64,000 nucleotides of DNA from Pseudonocardia sp. DSM 110487 (lineage in GTDB: Bacteria > Actinomycetota > Actinomycetes > Mycobacteriales > Pseudonocardiaceae): NCBI RefSeq assembly GCF_019468565.1, contig NZ_CP080521.1, positions 3,968,001-4,032,000 of the forward strand, in the 5' to 3' direction. Of this stretch, positions 25,568-33,645 are shown in pieces; position 1 is the stretch's first letter; each line of letters opens with the position of its first letter. Position numbers and translations under genes: made by a program. The notes below the pieces were generated by a model, which saw nothing but the letters and a program-made list of their open reading frames with translations, searched no databases and was not told where the DNA came from.

Positions 25568-28096
25568 ATGGTCCTGCCGAAGTGCCAGCTCATCCGCGTG
25601 CTCGCCGGCCCGCTGCTGGCCGCCGCGCTCCTGGTCGGCGTGCACGGCGGCATCGTCCCGCCGTACCAGTCCTACACGCTCGCGCTCGCCGCGACCTACA
25701 CGATCGTCGTGCTCAGCGTCGGGCTGCTCGCGGGATGGGCCGGCGTGTGGTCGGTGGGCCACCCGGCACTGTTCGCGATCGGCGCGTACACCGCCGCCTA
25801 CGGCTCCGCGCACGACTGGAGCCTGGAGGCGACGGCGCTCGTCGCCATGGTTCTCGCGGGGGGCTGCGGCGCGTTCCTCGGCTTCGCAGGGGCCCGCTTC
25901 TCGGTCCTCTACATCGCCCTGCTCACGCTGGCCTTCGCACTGGTGACGCTCGAGGTCGTCAACCGCTGGACGGGCGTGACCGGCGGCGACCAGGGCGTCC
26001 CCGTCCTCGACCTGCCGAGCGCGCTGGGTCTCGGGACGCTGGGCGGTGGGAGCACCGCCGCGATCGACGCGGCCATCGGCACTGCCGGGGTCGTGCTGGC
26101 GGTCGCCGTCCTCGCCCGCCCGACCGGCTTCCGCATGCGCATGGTCGCGGCCAAGTCCCACCCGCTGGCCGCGCGATCGGTCGGCATCGCGCCCGAGGCG
26201 CAGACCGCGCTGGCGTTCGGGGTCAGCGGCGCGGCGACCGGGCTGGCAGGCGTGCTGCTCGGATTGATCACGGGGTTCGTCAGTCCCGAGACGTTCTCTC
26301 TTACGCTCGGGATCAACACCGTGGCCGCGGCCGTGCTGGGCGGCGTGGGGACGATCGCCGGGGCGGTCGTGGGTGGGGCGTTCCTCGCGTGGGCCCCCTC
26401 CTTCGCCGACGCCATCGGCGTGAACCAGATGGTCCTGCAGGGCGCGCTGCTCGTCGTCGCGCTGCTGGTGCTGCCCGGCGGTGTCGTGCCCGCGCTCGCC
26501 GCGATGGGGAGCGCGCTCTGGCGCCGCCTCCGTCCGAAGCCGGCCGCAGCGCCGTCGGCCGGAGCGCCCCCCGATGGCCCGGCCGACACCGTGCGGGAAG
26601 CACCGGGTCCCGAGGCCGAGACGGTGCTGCAGGTGGACAACCTCGCCGTGACCTTCGGAGGCCTCAAGGCCCTCGACGGCGTGTCGGTCACCGTCGGCAA
26701 GGGGGAGGTCCTCGCGATCATCGGGCCGAACGGTGCCGGGAAGACCACCCTGGTCAACGCGCTGTCCGGATTGCTGCCCAGCGGACGCGTCGCCGGTTCG
26801 GCCCGCTACCAAGGCTACGAGCTGATCGGCAGGCGGGCCACCCGGCACCGGGCCAGGGGTCTCGGGCGGACCTTCCAGCACGCCGAGCTGTTCGGTGAGC
26901 TCACGGCGATCGAGAACCTGTTGTGCACACACCGCCGGCTCACCGCCGCGCGCCGCTTCGAGGCCGCCCGCACACTGGAGCGCCTCGGCCTCTCCGGCAT
27001 CGCCGATCGCAGACCGGCTGAGCTGCCGTTCGGGCCGCAGAAGCGTCTCGACCTCGCTCGCGCCGTCGTCGAGCACCCCGACCTGCTCATCCTGGACGAG
27101 CCGTTCGGCGGCCTCGACGCCACCGAGCGGGCGTTGCTCGCGGCTCAGGTTCGGCGGCTGCGCGACGAGGGGACGTCGATGATCATCATCGACCATGTCA
27201 TCGAGGACCTCTTCGCCGTCGCCGACCGGGTCGTCGCCTTCGACTTCGGGCAGCCGATCGGTTCGGGCACGCCCGACGTCGTCCTCGACGACGAGGTCGT
27301 CCGCGCCTCCTACCTCGGCGCGAACACCGAACGCCCGCGCCGGTCCCGGGTGCCCGCGGGCGGCGATCCACTGGTCATGCTCACCGGCGTCGGCCATCGC
27401 TACGGGGGAGTCGTCGCGCTCGACGGCGTCGACCTGCAGATCCGTCGTGGTGCCGTCCTCGCTGTTGCGGGAGCCAACGGCGCGGGGAAGAGCACGCTCG
27501 GGCAGGTCGTGCACGGCTCGATCGTGCCCACCACCGGTGACCGTTCGGTCGGTGAGATCGACGGTCGTGTGCCACGCAGCAGCCTCGTGCCGGAGGGGCG
27601 GGCCCTGTTCAAGACGCTCTCGGTGCGGGAGAACCTCGAGGTCGCCGCGTACGCCGCCGGGGTGCGGGGCAGGGAGCTGCGCCGCCGGCTCGACGGCACG
27701 CTCGACTGGCTGCCCGAGCGCGTCCGCGGTCGCCTCTCGGTCTCGGCGGCCGCGTTGTCGGGCGGGGAGCAACAGCTGCTCGCCACCGCTCGCGCGCTGA
27801 TGGCGGCGCCGGACCTGCTCGTGCTCGACGAGCCGGCCCTCGGGCTCGCGCCTGCGCTGGTCGACGAGGTCTACGCCCGGATCTCCGGCCTCGCCGAGCG
27901 AGGCCTGACCGTCGTCGTGCTCGAGCAGCTGCTCACGCGGGCGATCGGCCTCGCGGACGAGGTCGTGGTGCTGCACGAGGGCGTCGTCGCGCTGCACGGA
28001 GCACCGGACGACCCCGATTTCGCCGCGCGGGCCGAACGCGCGTACTTCGCAGGCGCCCCGGCCGCGCCGCCCCTCGCACGGACAGCCACTTCATGA
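25568..28096 (+). CDS. Triple-fusion ABC importer protein: LivM-like permease + LivG-like ATPase + LivF-like ATPase
   Basis: An 842-residue protein joining three usually separate subunits. Residues 1-320 are a LivM-type permease with about nine helices. A Pro/Ala-rich linker (about 320-350) follows. The first ATPase (about 355-590) has Walker A GPNGAGKTT, signature-region ELPFGPQKRLDLARA and Walker B LLILDEPFGG. The second (about 600-830) has Walker A GANGAGKST, signature ALSGGEQQLLATARA and LLVLDEPALGL. The first ATPase lacks the canonical LSGGQ, as is common in LivG proteins. ATG 25568 has GAGGAG upstream. The whole importer is thus made by three genes instead of five. Confidence 0.92.
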   Translation: MVLPKCQLIRVLAGPLLAAALLVGVHGGIVPPYQSYTLALAATYTIVVLSVGLLAGWAGVWSVGHPALFAIGAYTAAYGSAHDWSLEATALVAMVLAGGCGAFLGFAGARFSVLYIALLTLAFALVTLEVVNRWTGVTGGDQGVPVLDLPSALGLGTLGGGSTAAIDAAIGTAGVVLAVAVLARPTGFRMRMVAAKSHPLAARSVGIAPEAQTALAFGVSGAATGLAGVLLGLITGFVSPETFSLTLGINTVAAAVLGGVGTIAGAVVGGAFLAWAPSFADAIGVNQMVLQGALLVVALLVLPGGVVPALAAMGSALWRRLRPKPAAAPSAGAPPDGPADTVREAPGPEAETVLQVDNLAVTFGGLKALDGVSVTVGKGEVLAIIGPNGAGKTTLVNALSGLLPSGRVAGSARYQGYELIGRRATRHRARGLGRTFQHAELFGELTAIENLLCTHRRLTAARRFEAARTLERLGLSGIADRRPAELPFGPQKRLDLARAVVEHPDLLILDEPFGGLDATERALLAAQVRRLRDEGTSMIIIDHVIEDLFAVADRVVAFDFGQPIGSGTPDVVLDDEVVRASYLGANTERPRRSRVPAGGDPLVMLTGVGHRYGGVVALDGVDLQIRRGAVLAVAGANGAGKSTLGQVVHGSIVPTTGDRSVGEIDGRVPRSSLVPEGRALFKTLSVRENLEVAAYAAGVRGRELRRRLDGTLDWLPERVRGRLSVSAAALSGGEQQLLATARALMAAPDLLVLDEPALGLAPALVDEVYARISGLAERGLTVVVLEQLLTRAIGLADEVVVLHEGVVALHGAPDDPDFAARAERAYFAGAPAAPPLARTATS

Positions 28097-28116
28097 ACAC
28101 CTTCCAAGGAGCGGAC

Positions 28117-29319
28117 ATGGTTCGTCGACACCTCCGCCTCCTCGTCCCCCTGCTGACCGTGACGGCGCTCGCCGTGAGCGCGTGCGGTGGTTCCGCCGGT
28201 AGCGGTGGCTCGGGCGACGGCGGCGGCTCCATCAAGATCGGCGCCTGGATTCCGCTGAGCGGTCCGCAGGCGGCCTCCGGCGTACCGCAGGCCGCAGGCG
28301 CGAATGCGTACTTCGCCCGGCTCAACGAGAACGGCGGCATCAACGGGCGCCAGGTCGAGTGGATCGTCAAGGACAACGCCTACGACCCCCAGCAGACGGT
28401 CCAGGCGGCGCGCCGGCTCATCGGGCAGGACCAGGTCGTCGCGATCGTGAACGCCAACGGCGTCGCACCGTCGGAGGCGGCGTTCCCCTTCGTTCTCGAG
28501 CAGTCCAAGGTGCCGGTCGTCAACCACTACGGCGGCATCGAGCCGTGGTACGAGCCGGCGCGGCCACTGCTGTTCGGCACGCAGACCCTCTACGAGGACC
28601 AGGCGGCGGCGATGGCGGCCTGGGCGGTCGAATCCGGCGCGCGCCGGCTCCTGGTGGTGCACGACGACCCGAAGGCCTTCGCCGACGTCGCTGCGCAGAT
28701 CGAGCCCGCCGCCGAGCGGGCCGATCCCTCGACCACGGTCACCGCGCTGCCGGTGAAGCTCGGCACCACGGACTACGCCCCGGTGGTGAGCTCGGTTCGC
28801 GCCGCGGCCCCCGACGCGGTGATGCTGATCGTGCCCGCACCCGAGGCGGCGGCCTACCTCAAGGAGGCCAAGCTCCAGGGTGTGGCTGCACCCGCCTACG
28901 GCTACGCGCCCACTGCGTCGTCGACGACCGTGACGCTCGCTGGCGACGCCGCCGAGGGATTCCGGGCGGTCTCCCTGACCAAGGTGCCCTCCGATCCCAG
29001 TCCGGAGATGCAGCAGTTCCGCGACGCGATGGCGAAATACGCGCCGGACCAGCCCGCCGACTTCTCCACCCTGCTCGGATACGCCAACGCGGCCGTCTTC
29101 GCCGAGATCGCGAAAACGATCAACGGACCGATCACCGCGGAGTCCCTTGTCGCCGCGTACGAGAACGCCGGCAAGGTGTCGACGGGGGTGGCACCGGACA
29201 TGACCTTCTCGGCCACGCAACACCTCGGAACGGACGACGTGCAGCGAACGGTCGTCCAGGGTGGGGAGTGGGTGGCGGAGGGCGACTTCGTCAGCGCACC
29301 TGAGCGAGTCCGGTCGTGA
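28117..29319 (+). CDS. ABC importer substrate-binding lipoprotein (branched-chain/LivK type)
   Basis: A 400-residue lipoprotein with signal ending AVSAC (Cys23), a Gly/Ser linker and a type I periplasmic binding fold: IKIGAWIPLSGPQAASG, NARLNENGG-like GGINGRQVEWIVKDNAYDP, and VAIVNANG. Such LivK/amide-binding-like proteins bind organic acids, amino acids or aromatics. I chose ATG 28117 with AAGGAG six bases upstream; an ATG at 28093 overlaps the fusion-protein stop. It delivers the ligand to the LivH-like and fused permease/ATPase proteins encoded just upstream. Confidence 0.92.
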   Translation: MVRRHLRLLVPLLTVTALAVSACGGSAGSGGSGDGGGSIKIGAWIPLSGPQAASGVPQAAGANAYFARLNENGGINGRQVEWIVKDNAYDPQQTVQAARRLIGQDQVVAIVNANGVAPSEAAFPFVLEQSKVPVVNHYGGIEPWYEPARPLLFGTQTLYEDQAAAMAAWAVESGARRLLVVHDDPKAFADVAAQIEPAAERADPSTTVTALPVKLGTTDYAPVVSSVRAAAPDAVMLIVPAPEAAAYLKEAKLQGVAAPAYGYAPTASSTTVTLAGDAAEGFRAVSLTKVPSDPSPEMQQFRDAMAKYAPDQPADFSTLLGYANAAVFAEIAKTINGPITAESLVAAYENAGKVSTGVAPDMTFSATQHLGTDDVQRTVVQGGEWVAEGDFVSAPERVRS

Positions 29320-29336
29320 GCAAGGGCAGCCGGCGC

Positions 29337-29427
29337 CGAGATGGCACTGAGCGCGGTTCGGGGAAGATCGAACAGCGCTGGACGCCATCTCGCCGGGTGC
29401 GCGCGGCCACGACAGGGCCGGGCCACG
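29337..29427. repeat. Dispersed hairpin element, copy 2
   Basis: Arms at 29337-29360 and 29369-29392 pair at 19 of 24 positions around the loop GGGAAGAT. The trailing block GGCCACGACAGGGCCGGGCC follows at about 29405-29424. Left arm and most of the right arm are identical to the copy at 9018. It lies between the convergent 3' ends of the binding-protein gene and an SDR gene, where it could terminate both transcripts. Confidence 0.75.
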
Positions 29428-29476
29428 TCCCGGTGGCCGCGAGGTCCCGACGCCGCAGATCATGTCCGGCCGCGGG

Positions 29477-30262
29477 TCAGCGGGCCGTCCAGCCGCCGTC
29501 GACGTAGAGCTCTGAGCCGGTCACGAACGCGGCGTCGCCACTGGCGAGGAATGCGACGGCGGCCGCGACCTCCTCGGGCCGCCCGAGGCGTGCCATCGGG
29601 GTGCCCTCCAGCATCGCATCGTGCCGCGGGGTGCCGCCGAAGCGCTCCAGGAGCTGGCGGGTCCCGATGAACCCGGGATGCAGTGAGTTCACCCGGACAC
29701 CGCGAGCGGCCCAGTGCAGGGCGGCGTTCTTCGTCATGGTCCGCACGGCCCCCTTCGCGGCCGCATACGCGAGGCTGTTCCCGAGACCGCCGACGGTGCC
29801 GAGGATCGAGCAGACGTTCACGATCGACCCGCCGCCGCTCTGCTCGATGAGCGGCCCGCCGTGCTTCATCCCGAGCCAGGTGCCCAGCTGGTCCACGGCC
29901 ACGACGGCGTCCCAGCGTTCGCGGGTCTCGTCCTCGACGGTGCCCAGGCTGCCGATGCCGGCGTTGTTCACCAGGACGTCGAGCCGGCCGAATTCGGCGC
30001 GCACACGCTCGACCGCCGCCCGCCATGCGTCCTCGTCGCCCACGTCGAGGGCCAGGACGAGGTGCTCGCCCGGCAGTTCGCCCACCAGCTGGGCGCAGGG
30101 GGCCGCGTCGAGGTCGGTGGCCACGACCTGCGCTCCTTCCGCGGCGAGCCGGCGCACGATCTCGGTTCCGATGCCGCCGGTCGAACCGGTCACCAGCGCG
30201 ACGCAGCCGGTGAGGCGGACGCAGGACGCGGTCGGCTGGGAGTCATTATCGCGCTCTGCCAC
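29477..30262 (-). CDS. Short-chain dehydrogenase/reductase (SDR)
   Basis: A 261-residue classical SDR: nucleotide motif TGSTGGIG, NNAG, catalytic Ser in CSILG and YAAAK, and the C-terminal VTGSELYVDGGW. It should interconvert an alcohol and a ketone with NAD(P). GTG 30262 has GAGGAG seven bases upstream. Island operator 4 lies in the 109-base region shared with the divergent GMC oxidoreductase, so the gene is probably part of the regulon. Confidence 0.93.
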   Translation of the reverse strand: MAERDNDSQPTASCVRLTGCVALVTGSTGGIGTEIVRRLAAEGAQVVATDLDAAPCAQLVGELPGEHLVLALDVGDEDAWRAAVERVRAEFGRLDVLVNNAGIGSLGTVEDETRERWDAVVAVDQLGTWLGMKHGGPLIEQSGGGSIVNVCSILGTVGGLGNSLAYAAAKGAVRTMTKNAALHWAARGVRVNSLHPGFIGTRQLLERFGGTPRHDAMLEGTPMARLGRPEEVAAAVAFLASGDAAFVTGSELYVDGGWTAR

Positions 30263-30275
30263 AGGGTTCTCCTCG

Positions 30276-30305
30276 TTGACTGCCTGACATGAGTTCAGTT
30301 AGGTT
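30276..30305 (+). promoter_or_regulatory. Putative GMC oxidoreductase promoter overlapping island operator 4
   Basis: TTGACT (30276-30281) and TAGGTT (30300-30305) are spaced by 18 bases. The operator at 30287-30300 fills the spacer, which would give direct repression. Confidence 0.45.
30287..30300. promoter_or_regulatory. Island operator 4 (between divergent SDR and GMC oxidoreductase)
   Basis: ACATGAGTTCAGTT: the right half-site is perfect and the left half differs at two positions from the consensus AACTGA-NN-TCAGTT. It lies between two divergently transcribed island genes. Confidence 0.75.
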
Positions 30306-30371
30306 AGCGCGGCCCTGCAACGAGGAAGGGCGGTCAATGAAGATCGACTCAGTATCTGGGGTGACGCGCCG

Positions 30372-31901
30372 ATGACTCGACGGCACATCGTGATCTGCGG
30401 CGGCGGCTCGGCGGGCTGCGTGCTCGCCGCACGGCTGAGCGAGGACCCGGCGACCGAGGTGACCCTCCTCGAGGCGGGCCCCGACTACCCCGACCTGTCG
30501 GTGCTCGCCGCCGCGGACGTCCGCAACGCCTGGTCGTTCGGCTTCACCAGCCACGACTGGGGGTACTCCTCCGACGACCACATCCCGGCGTCGGCGAACG
30601 CGCCCACGTTCGCGATCGTCGAGCAGGGCGTCCTGCCGGTGCTGCGGGGGAAGGTGATGGGCGGGTCGTCGGCGGTCAACGCCACCAACGCGCTGCGTCC
30701 CACTCCCGCCGACCTCGACCGCTGGGTGGGCCTCGGCGCGAACGATTGGTCGTGGCAGCAGGTGCTGCCGTACCTGCGCAAGCTCGAGCGCGACCCGATG
30801 GGCGGAGAGCTGCACGGCACGGACGGTCCGATCCCGATCCACCGCTGGACCGCGGCCAACGGGCTCCGCCCGGTCATGGCGGCGTTCGTCGAGGCGTGCG
30901 CGGAGGCCGGGCACCCGGTTGTCGAGGACCTCAACGGTGCCGCGCAGCGCGGCGCGGGCCCGGTGCCGCTCAACCAGGTCGACGGCGTCCGGCAGAGCTC
31001 GGCGGCCACCTACCTCGCCGCGGCCCGGGGCCGCCCGAACCTGACGGTGCGCGACGGGGTCGAGGTCGACCACGTCGAGTTCGACGGCGACCGCGCGGTC
31101 GCGGTCCGGCTGGTCGGTGGGGAACGCGTGGCGGCGGACCTGGTCGTGCTGTCCGCGGGCAGCATCGGCAGCCCGTCGATCCTCATGCGTTCGGGCGTCG
31201 GGCCCGCGGACCTGCTCGACCGGCTGGGGATCCCGGTGGTGTCCGGCCTCGACGGCGTCGGGCAGAAGCTCGAGGACCACCCGCTCGTGTACGTCACCTA
31301 CGAGGCCGATCCCGATGCCGTCGGGGACCTGCTCCCGCCGCTCCAGACGATGCTCGCGTTCAGCTCGGCGGGACCGGCGACCGACGCCGAGGTGGACCTG
31401 CACGCGATCCCGTTCACCCTCGCACCGGGACAGCTGATCGTCGCCGTCGGCCTGGTGCGGCCGATGTCGATGGGCAGCGTGGAGATCCGGTCGCGCGACC
31501 CGCGCGACGCGCCGAAGGTGCTGCTGAACCTCGTGCACCACCCCGGCGACCTGCGCCGGCTGACCACCGGTGTCGCGGCCGTCCGCGACATCGTCAGCTC
31601 CGGCCCGATGGCCAAGTACGTCGGCGCCGAGCTGTGGCCGGGTCCGGATGTGACCTCGCCCGGGCAGCTGGCCAGTGCGGTGCTGGAAGCCAAGAACACC
31701 TACGCGCACGCCGTGGGCACCTGCAGCATGGGCGACGCCGGGTTGCCGTGGGCCGTCGTCGACCAGCAGTGCGCGGTGCACGGCGTGACCGGGCTCCACG
31801 TCGTGGACGCGTCGGTGATGCCGTCGATCCCGTCGGTACCCACCAACTTGACGACGATGATGATCGCCGAGCGATGCGCCGACACGCTCGCGGCGTCCTG
31901 A
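30372..31901 (+). CDS. GMC-family FAD oxidoreductase (choline dehydrogenase-like)
   Basis: A 509-residue flavoenzyme. The FAD dinucleotide motif is VICGGGSAGCVLAARLSE, the GMC signature-1 region is RGKVMGGSSAVNA, and the C-terminal active-site His is in YAHAVGTCSMG. It ends VDASVMPSIPSVPTNLTTMM, as usual in the family. Members oxidise primary or secondary alcohols, sometimes polyols or terpenoid alcohols. In this island it probably takes an alcohol intermediate to an aldehyde for the dehydrogenase at 33646. The SDR downstream is on the opposite strand with its 3' end four bases away. Confidence 0.94.
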   Translation: MTRRHIVICGGGSAGCVLAARLSEDPATEVTLLEAGPDYPDLSVLAAADVRNAWSFGFTSHDWGYSSDDHIPASANAPTFAIVEQGVLPVLRGKVMGGSSAVNATNALRPTPADLDRWVGLGANDWSWQQVLPYLRKLERDPMGGELHGTDGPIPIHRWTAANGLRPVMAAFVEACAEAGHPVVEDLNGAAQRGAGPVPLNQVDGVRQSSAATYLAAARGRPNLTVRDGVEVDHVEFDGDRAVAVRLVGGERVAADLVVLSAGSIGSPSILMRSGVGPADLLDRLGIPVVSGLDGVGQKLEDHPLVYVTYEADPDAVGDLLPPLQTMLAFSSAGPATDAEVDLHAIPFTLAPGQLIVAVGLVRPMSMGSVEIRSRDPRDAPKVLLNLVHHPGDLRRLTTGVAAVRDIVSSGPMAKYVGAELWPGPDVTSPGQLASAVLEAKNTYAHAVGTCSMGDAGLPWAVVDQQCAVHGVTGLHVVDASVMPSIPSVPTNLTTMMIAERCADTLAAS

Positions 31902-31905
31902 GGCG

Positions 31906-32748
31906 TCAGCCCTTCTTGATGACGTTCCCGGCGTCGACGGGCAGTGCGACGCCTGTGACGTAGCGGGCCGCGTCCGAGCACAGCCACAGCACGGCTTCCG
32001 AGACGTCGGCCGGCTCGATCCACGGCACGTCGGGCAGGACGTTGAGGCGCGTGAAGGGTGCGCGGACGTCGGCCTCGGTCGGGTCGGCCACATCGGGCGC
32101 GAAGAGCTTGAACGTTTCGGCGTTGAAGATGAGCGGTGTGCTCACTGCTGTGGGGCACACCGAGTTCACGCGGATCCCGTGCGGCCCGAGCTCCTGCGCG
32201 AGCACCTTCATGAACCCGATGATCCCGTGCTTTGCCGCCGTGTAGTGCGCGGTGTTCCGGTGACCGAGCAGGCCGGCGGTGGAGCTGGTGAGGACGACCG
32301 AACCGCCCTGCCCGCGCTCGACCATCGACGGCAGTGCCGCGCGGGTGGTGTTGAAGACGCCGGTGAGGTTGACGTCGATCATGTCCTTCCAGACCTGCTC
32401 GGACATCTCCCAGCTGACCGACCACGAGCCGACGCCCGCGTTGGCGCACACGATGTCGATCTTTCCGAGTTCGGCCAGCCCGGCGTCGACGACCTTCTGC
32501 ACCTGGCCGAGGTCGCGCACGTCGGCGATCCCCGTGACGGCGCGACGCCCGCGGGCCTCGACCTGTGCCGCGGTGTCCTTGAGGTCGTCGGCGGTGGCCA
32601 GCCCGTAGCTGACCGTCGAAACGGCGTCCGCGCAGATGTCCAGCGCGATGATGTCGGCGCCCTCGTCGGCCAGACGGAGGGCATGCGATCTGCCCTGGCC
32701 GCGCCCGGCCCCGGTGATGAACGCGACCTTGCCGTCGAATGATCCCAT
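31906..32748 (-). CDS. Mycofactocin-type SDR oxidoreductase
   Basis: A 280-residue SDR with the features of mycofactocin-dependent dehydrogenases: GKVAFITGAGRGQGRSHALR, LDIC, and an insertion of about 20 residues after the second strand (YGLATADDLKDTAAQVEARG). The catalytic Ser (TSSTAG) and YTAAK are present, and the C-terminus is PVDAGNVIKKG. Family knowledge: these enzymes hold NAD tightly and pass electrons to the peptide-derived cofactor mycofactocin. No mft biosynthesis genes lie in the window. ATG 32748 follows a GGAGCG ribosome-binding site. It lies ten bases downstream of another SDR gene, with which it forms an operon. Confidence 0.92.
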   Translation of the reverse strand: MGSFDGKVAFITGAGRGQGRSHALRLADEGADIIALDICADAVSTVSYGLATADDLKDTAAQVEARGRRAVTGIADVRDLGQVQKVVDAGLAELGKIDIVCANAGVGSWSVSWEMSEQVWKDMIDVNLTGVFNTTRAALPSMVERGQGGSVVLTSSTAGLLGHRNTAHYTAAKHGIIGFMKVLAQELGPHGIRVNSVCPTAVSTPLIFNAETFKLFAPDVADPTEADVRAPFTRLNVLPDVPWIEPADVSEAVLWLCSDAARYVTGVALPVDAGNVIKKG

Positions 32749-32758
32749 TTCCGCTCCT

Positions 32759-33556
32759 TCAGACCGTGAACCGGCCGCCGTTGCTGAGCAGGACCGCGCC
32801 CACCACGTTGGACGCGCCTGGAGATGCGAGGTAGAGGATGTTGTCCGCGAGCTCGTCCGGCGCGGCGTAGCCGAGCGGCCCTGCCGCCGCCATCGACTGC
32901 CGCACGGCTGCCGGCGTGCGGGCGGCCATGGGCGTGTCGACCGGGCCCGGTGCGACGACGTTGACCCGCACGCCGAACGCGGCCGCCTCCTTGGCGACCG
33001 CCTGCGCGAGGGCATGCACGCCCGCCTTGGACGCGGCGTAGTGGGGGTAGCCGGTGAGCGTGTCGAACGCTGCCGACGACCCCACCATGACGATGGTGCC
33101 GCGACCGGCCGGGACCATCGCGCGCACCGCGGCGCGCAGCACGTGGAAGGTCCCGTCGAGATTGATCGACATGACCCGGCGCCACTGCTCGTCGGTGAGG
33201 TGCCGGAACACGTCGACGGGTTCACCCGACTGCTGCGCGGCGAGGATCCGGTGCTTGGCCTCCGGGTCGTCGATCCCCGCGGTGTTCACCACGACATCGA
33301 GCCGGCCGTGTTCCGCGACGATCCGGTCGACCTGCGCGTCCACGTCCGGGGCGGCGGTCACGTCCACGGTGACCGCGCGACCGGACCGGGTTCCCGCTGC
33401 CACCGTCTTCGCGCCTTCGGAGTCGATGTCGGCGACGTAGATCGCGGCGCACCCTTCGCGGTCGAACCGGCGGACGGCGGCTGCGCCGATTCCGGATCCG
33501 CCCCCGGTGACCAGCACGATCGCGTCCTCGAATCGCCTGCCAGGGGTTCCAGTCAT
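32759..33556 (-). CDS. Short-chain dehydrogenase/reductase (SDR)
   Basis: A 265-residue SDR: VLVTGGGSGIGAAAV, NTAG, catalytic Ser in VGSSAAFD, YAASK and a C-terminal LLSNGGRFTV. It also has an unusually long segment after NTAGIDDPEAKHRI before the next helix. ATG 33556 has GGGAGCAAGGA upstream, and the open frame beyond it is not conserved-looking. The gene precedes the mycofactocin-type SDR in the same operon. Island operator 5 lies about 50 bases upstream of its start, shared with the divergent aldehyde dehydrogenase. Confidence 0.92.
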   Translation of the reverse strand: MTGTPGRRFEDAIVLVTGGGSGIGAAAVRRFDREGCAAIYVADIDSEGAKTVAAGTRSGRAVTVDVTAAPDVDAQVDRIVAEHGRLDVVVNTAGIDDPEAKHRILAAQQSGEPVDVFRHLTDEQWRRVMSINLDGTFHVLRAAVRAMVPAGRGTIVMVGSSAAFDTLTGYPHYAASKAGVHALAQAVAKEAAAFGVRVNVVAPGPVDTPMAARTPAAVRQSMAAAGPLGYAAPDELADNILYLASPGASNVVGAVLLSNGGRFTV

Positions 33557-33606
33557 GCGTCCTTGCTCCCTTGTGAGGCCGCGCTGCCGGTGGCTACATT
33601 GAACCA

Positions 33607-33620
33607 AACTAGGTTCAGTT
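33607..33620. promoter_or_regulatory. Island operator 5 (between divergent SDR pair and aldehyde dehydrogenase)
   Basis: AACTAGGTTCAGTT: perfect right half-site, left half with two differences from consensus AACTGA-NN-TCAGTT. It lies 26 bases before the aldehyde dehydrogenase start. Confidence 0.75.
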
Positions 33621-33645
33621 AGGGCAACGGCGTCCAGGAGGATCA

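Noticed and set aside
24668..27997. A 1109-codon open frame on the minus strand opposite the ABC importer genes
   Set aside because: It is antisense to well-conserved transporter genes. Its product is a low-complexity run of Arg, Asp, Glu, Gln and His, typical of GC-rich shadow frames, and it has no recognisable domain.
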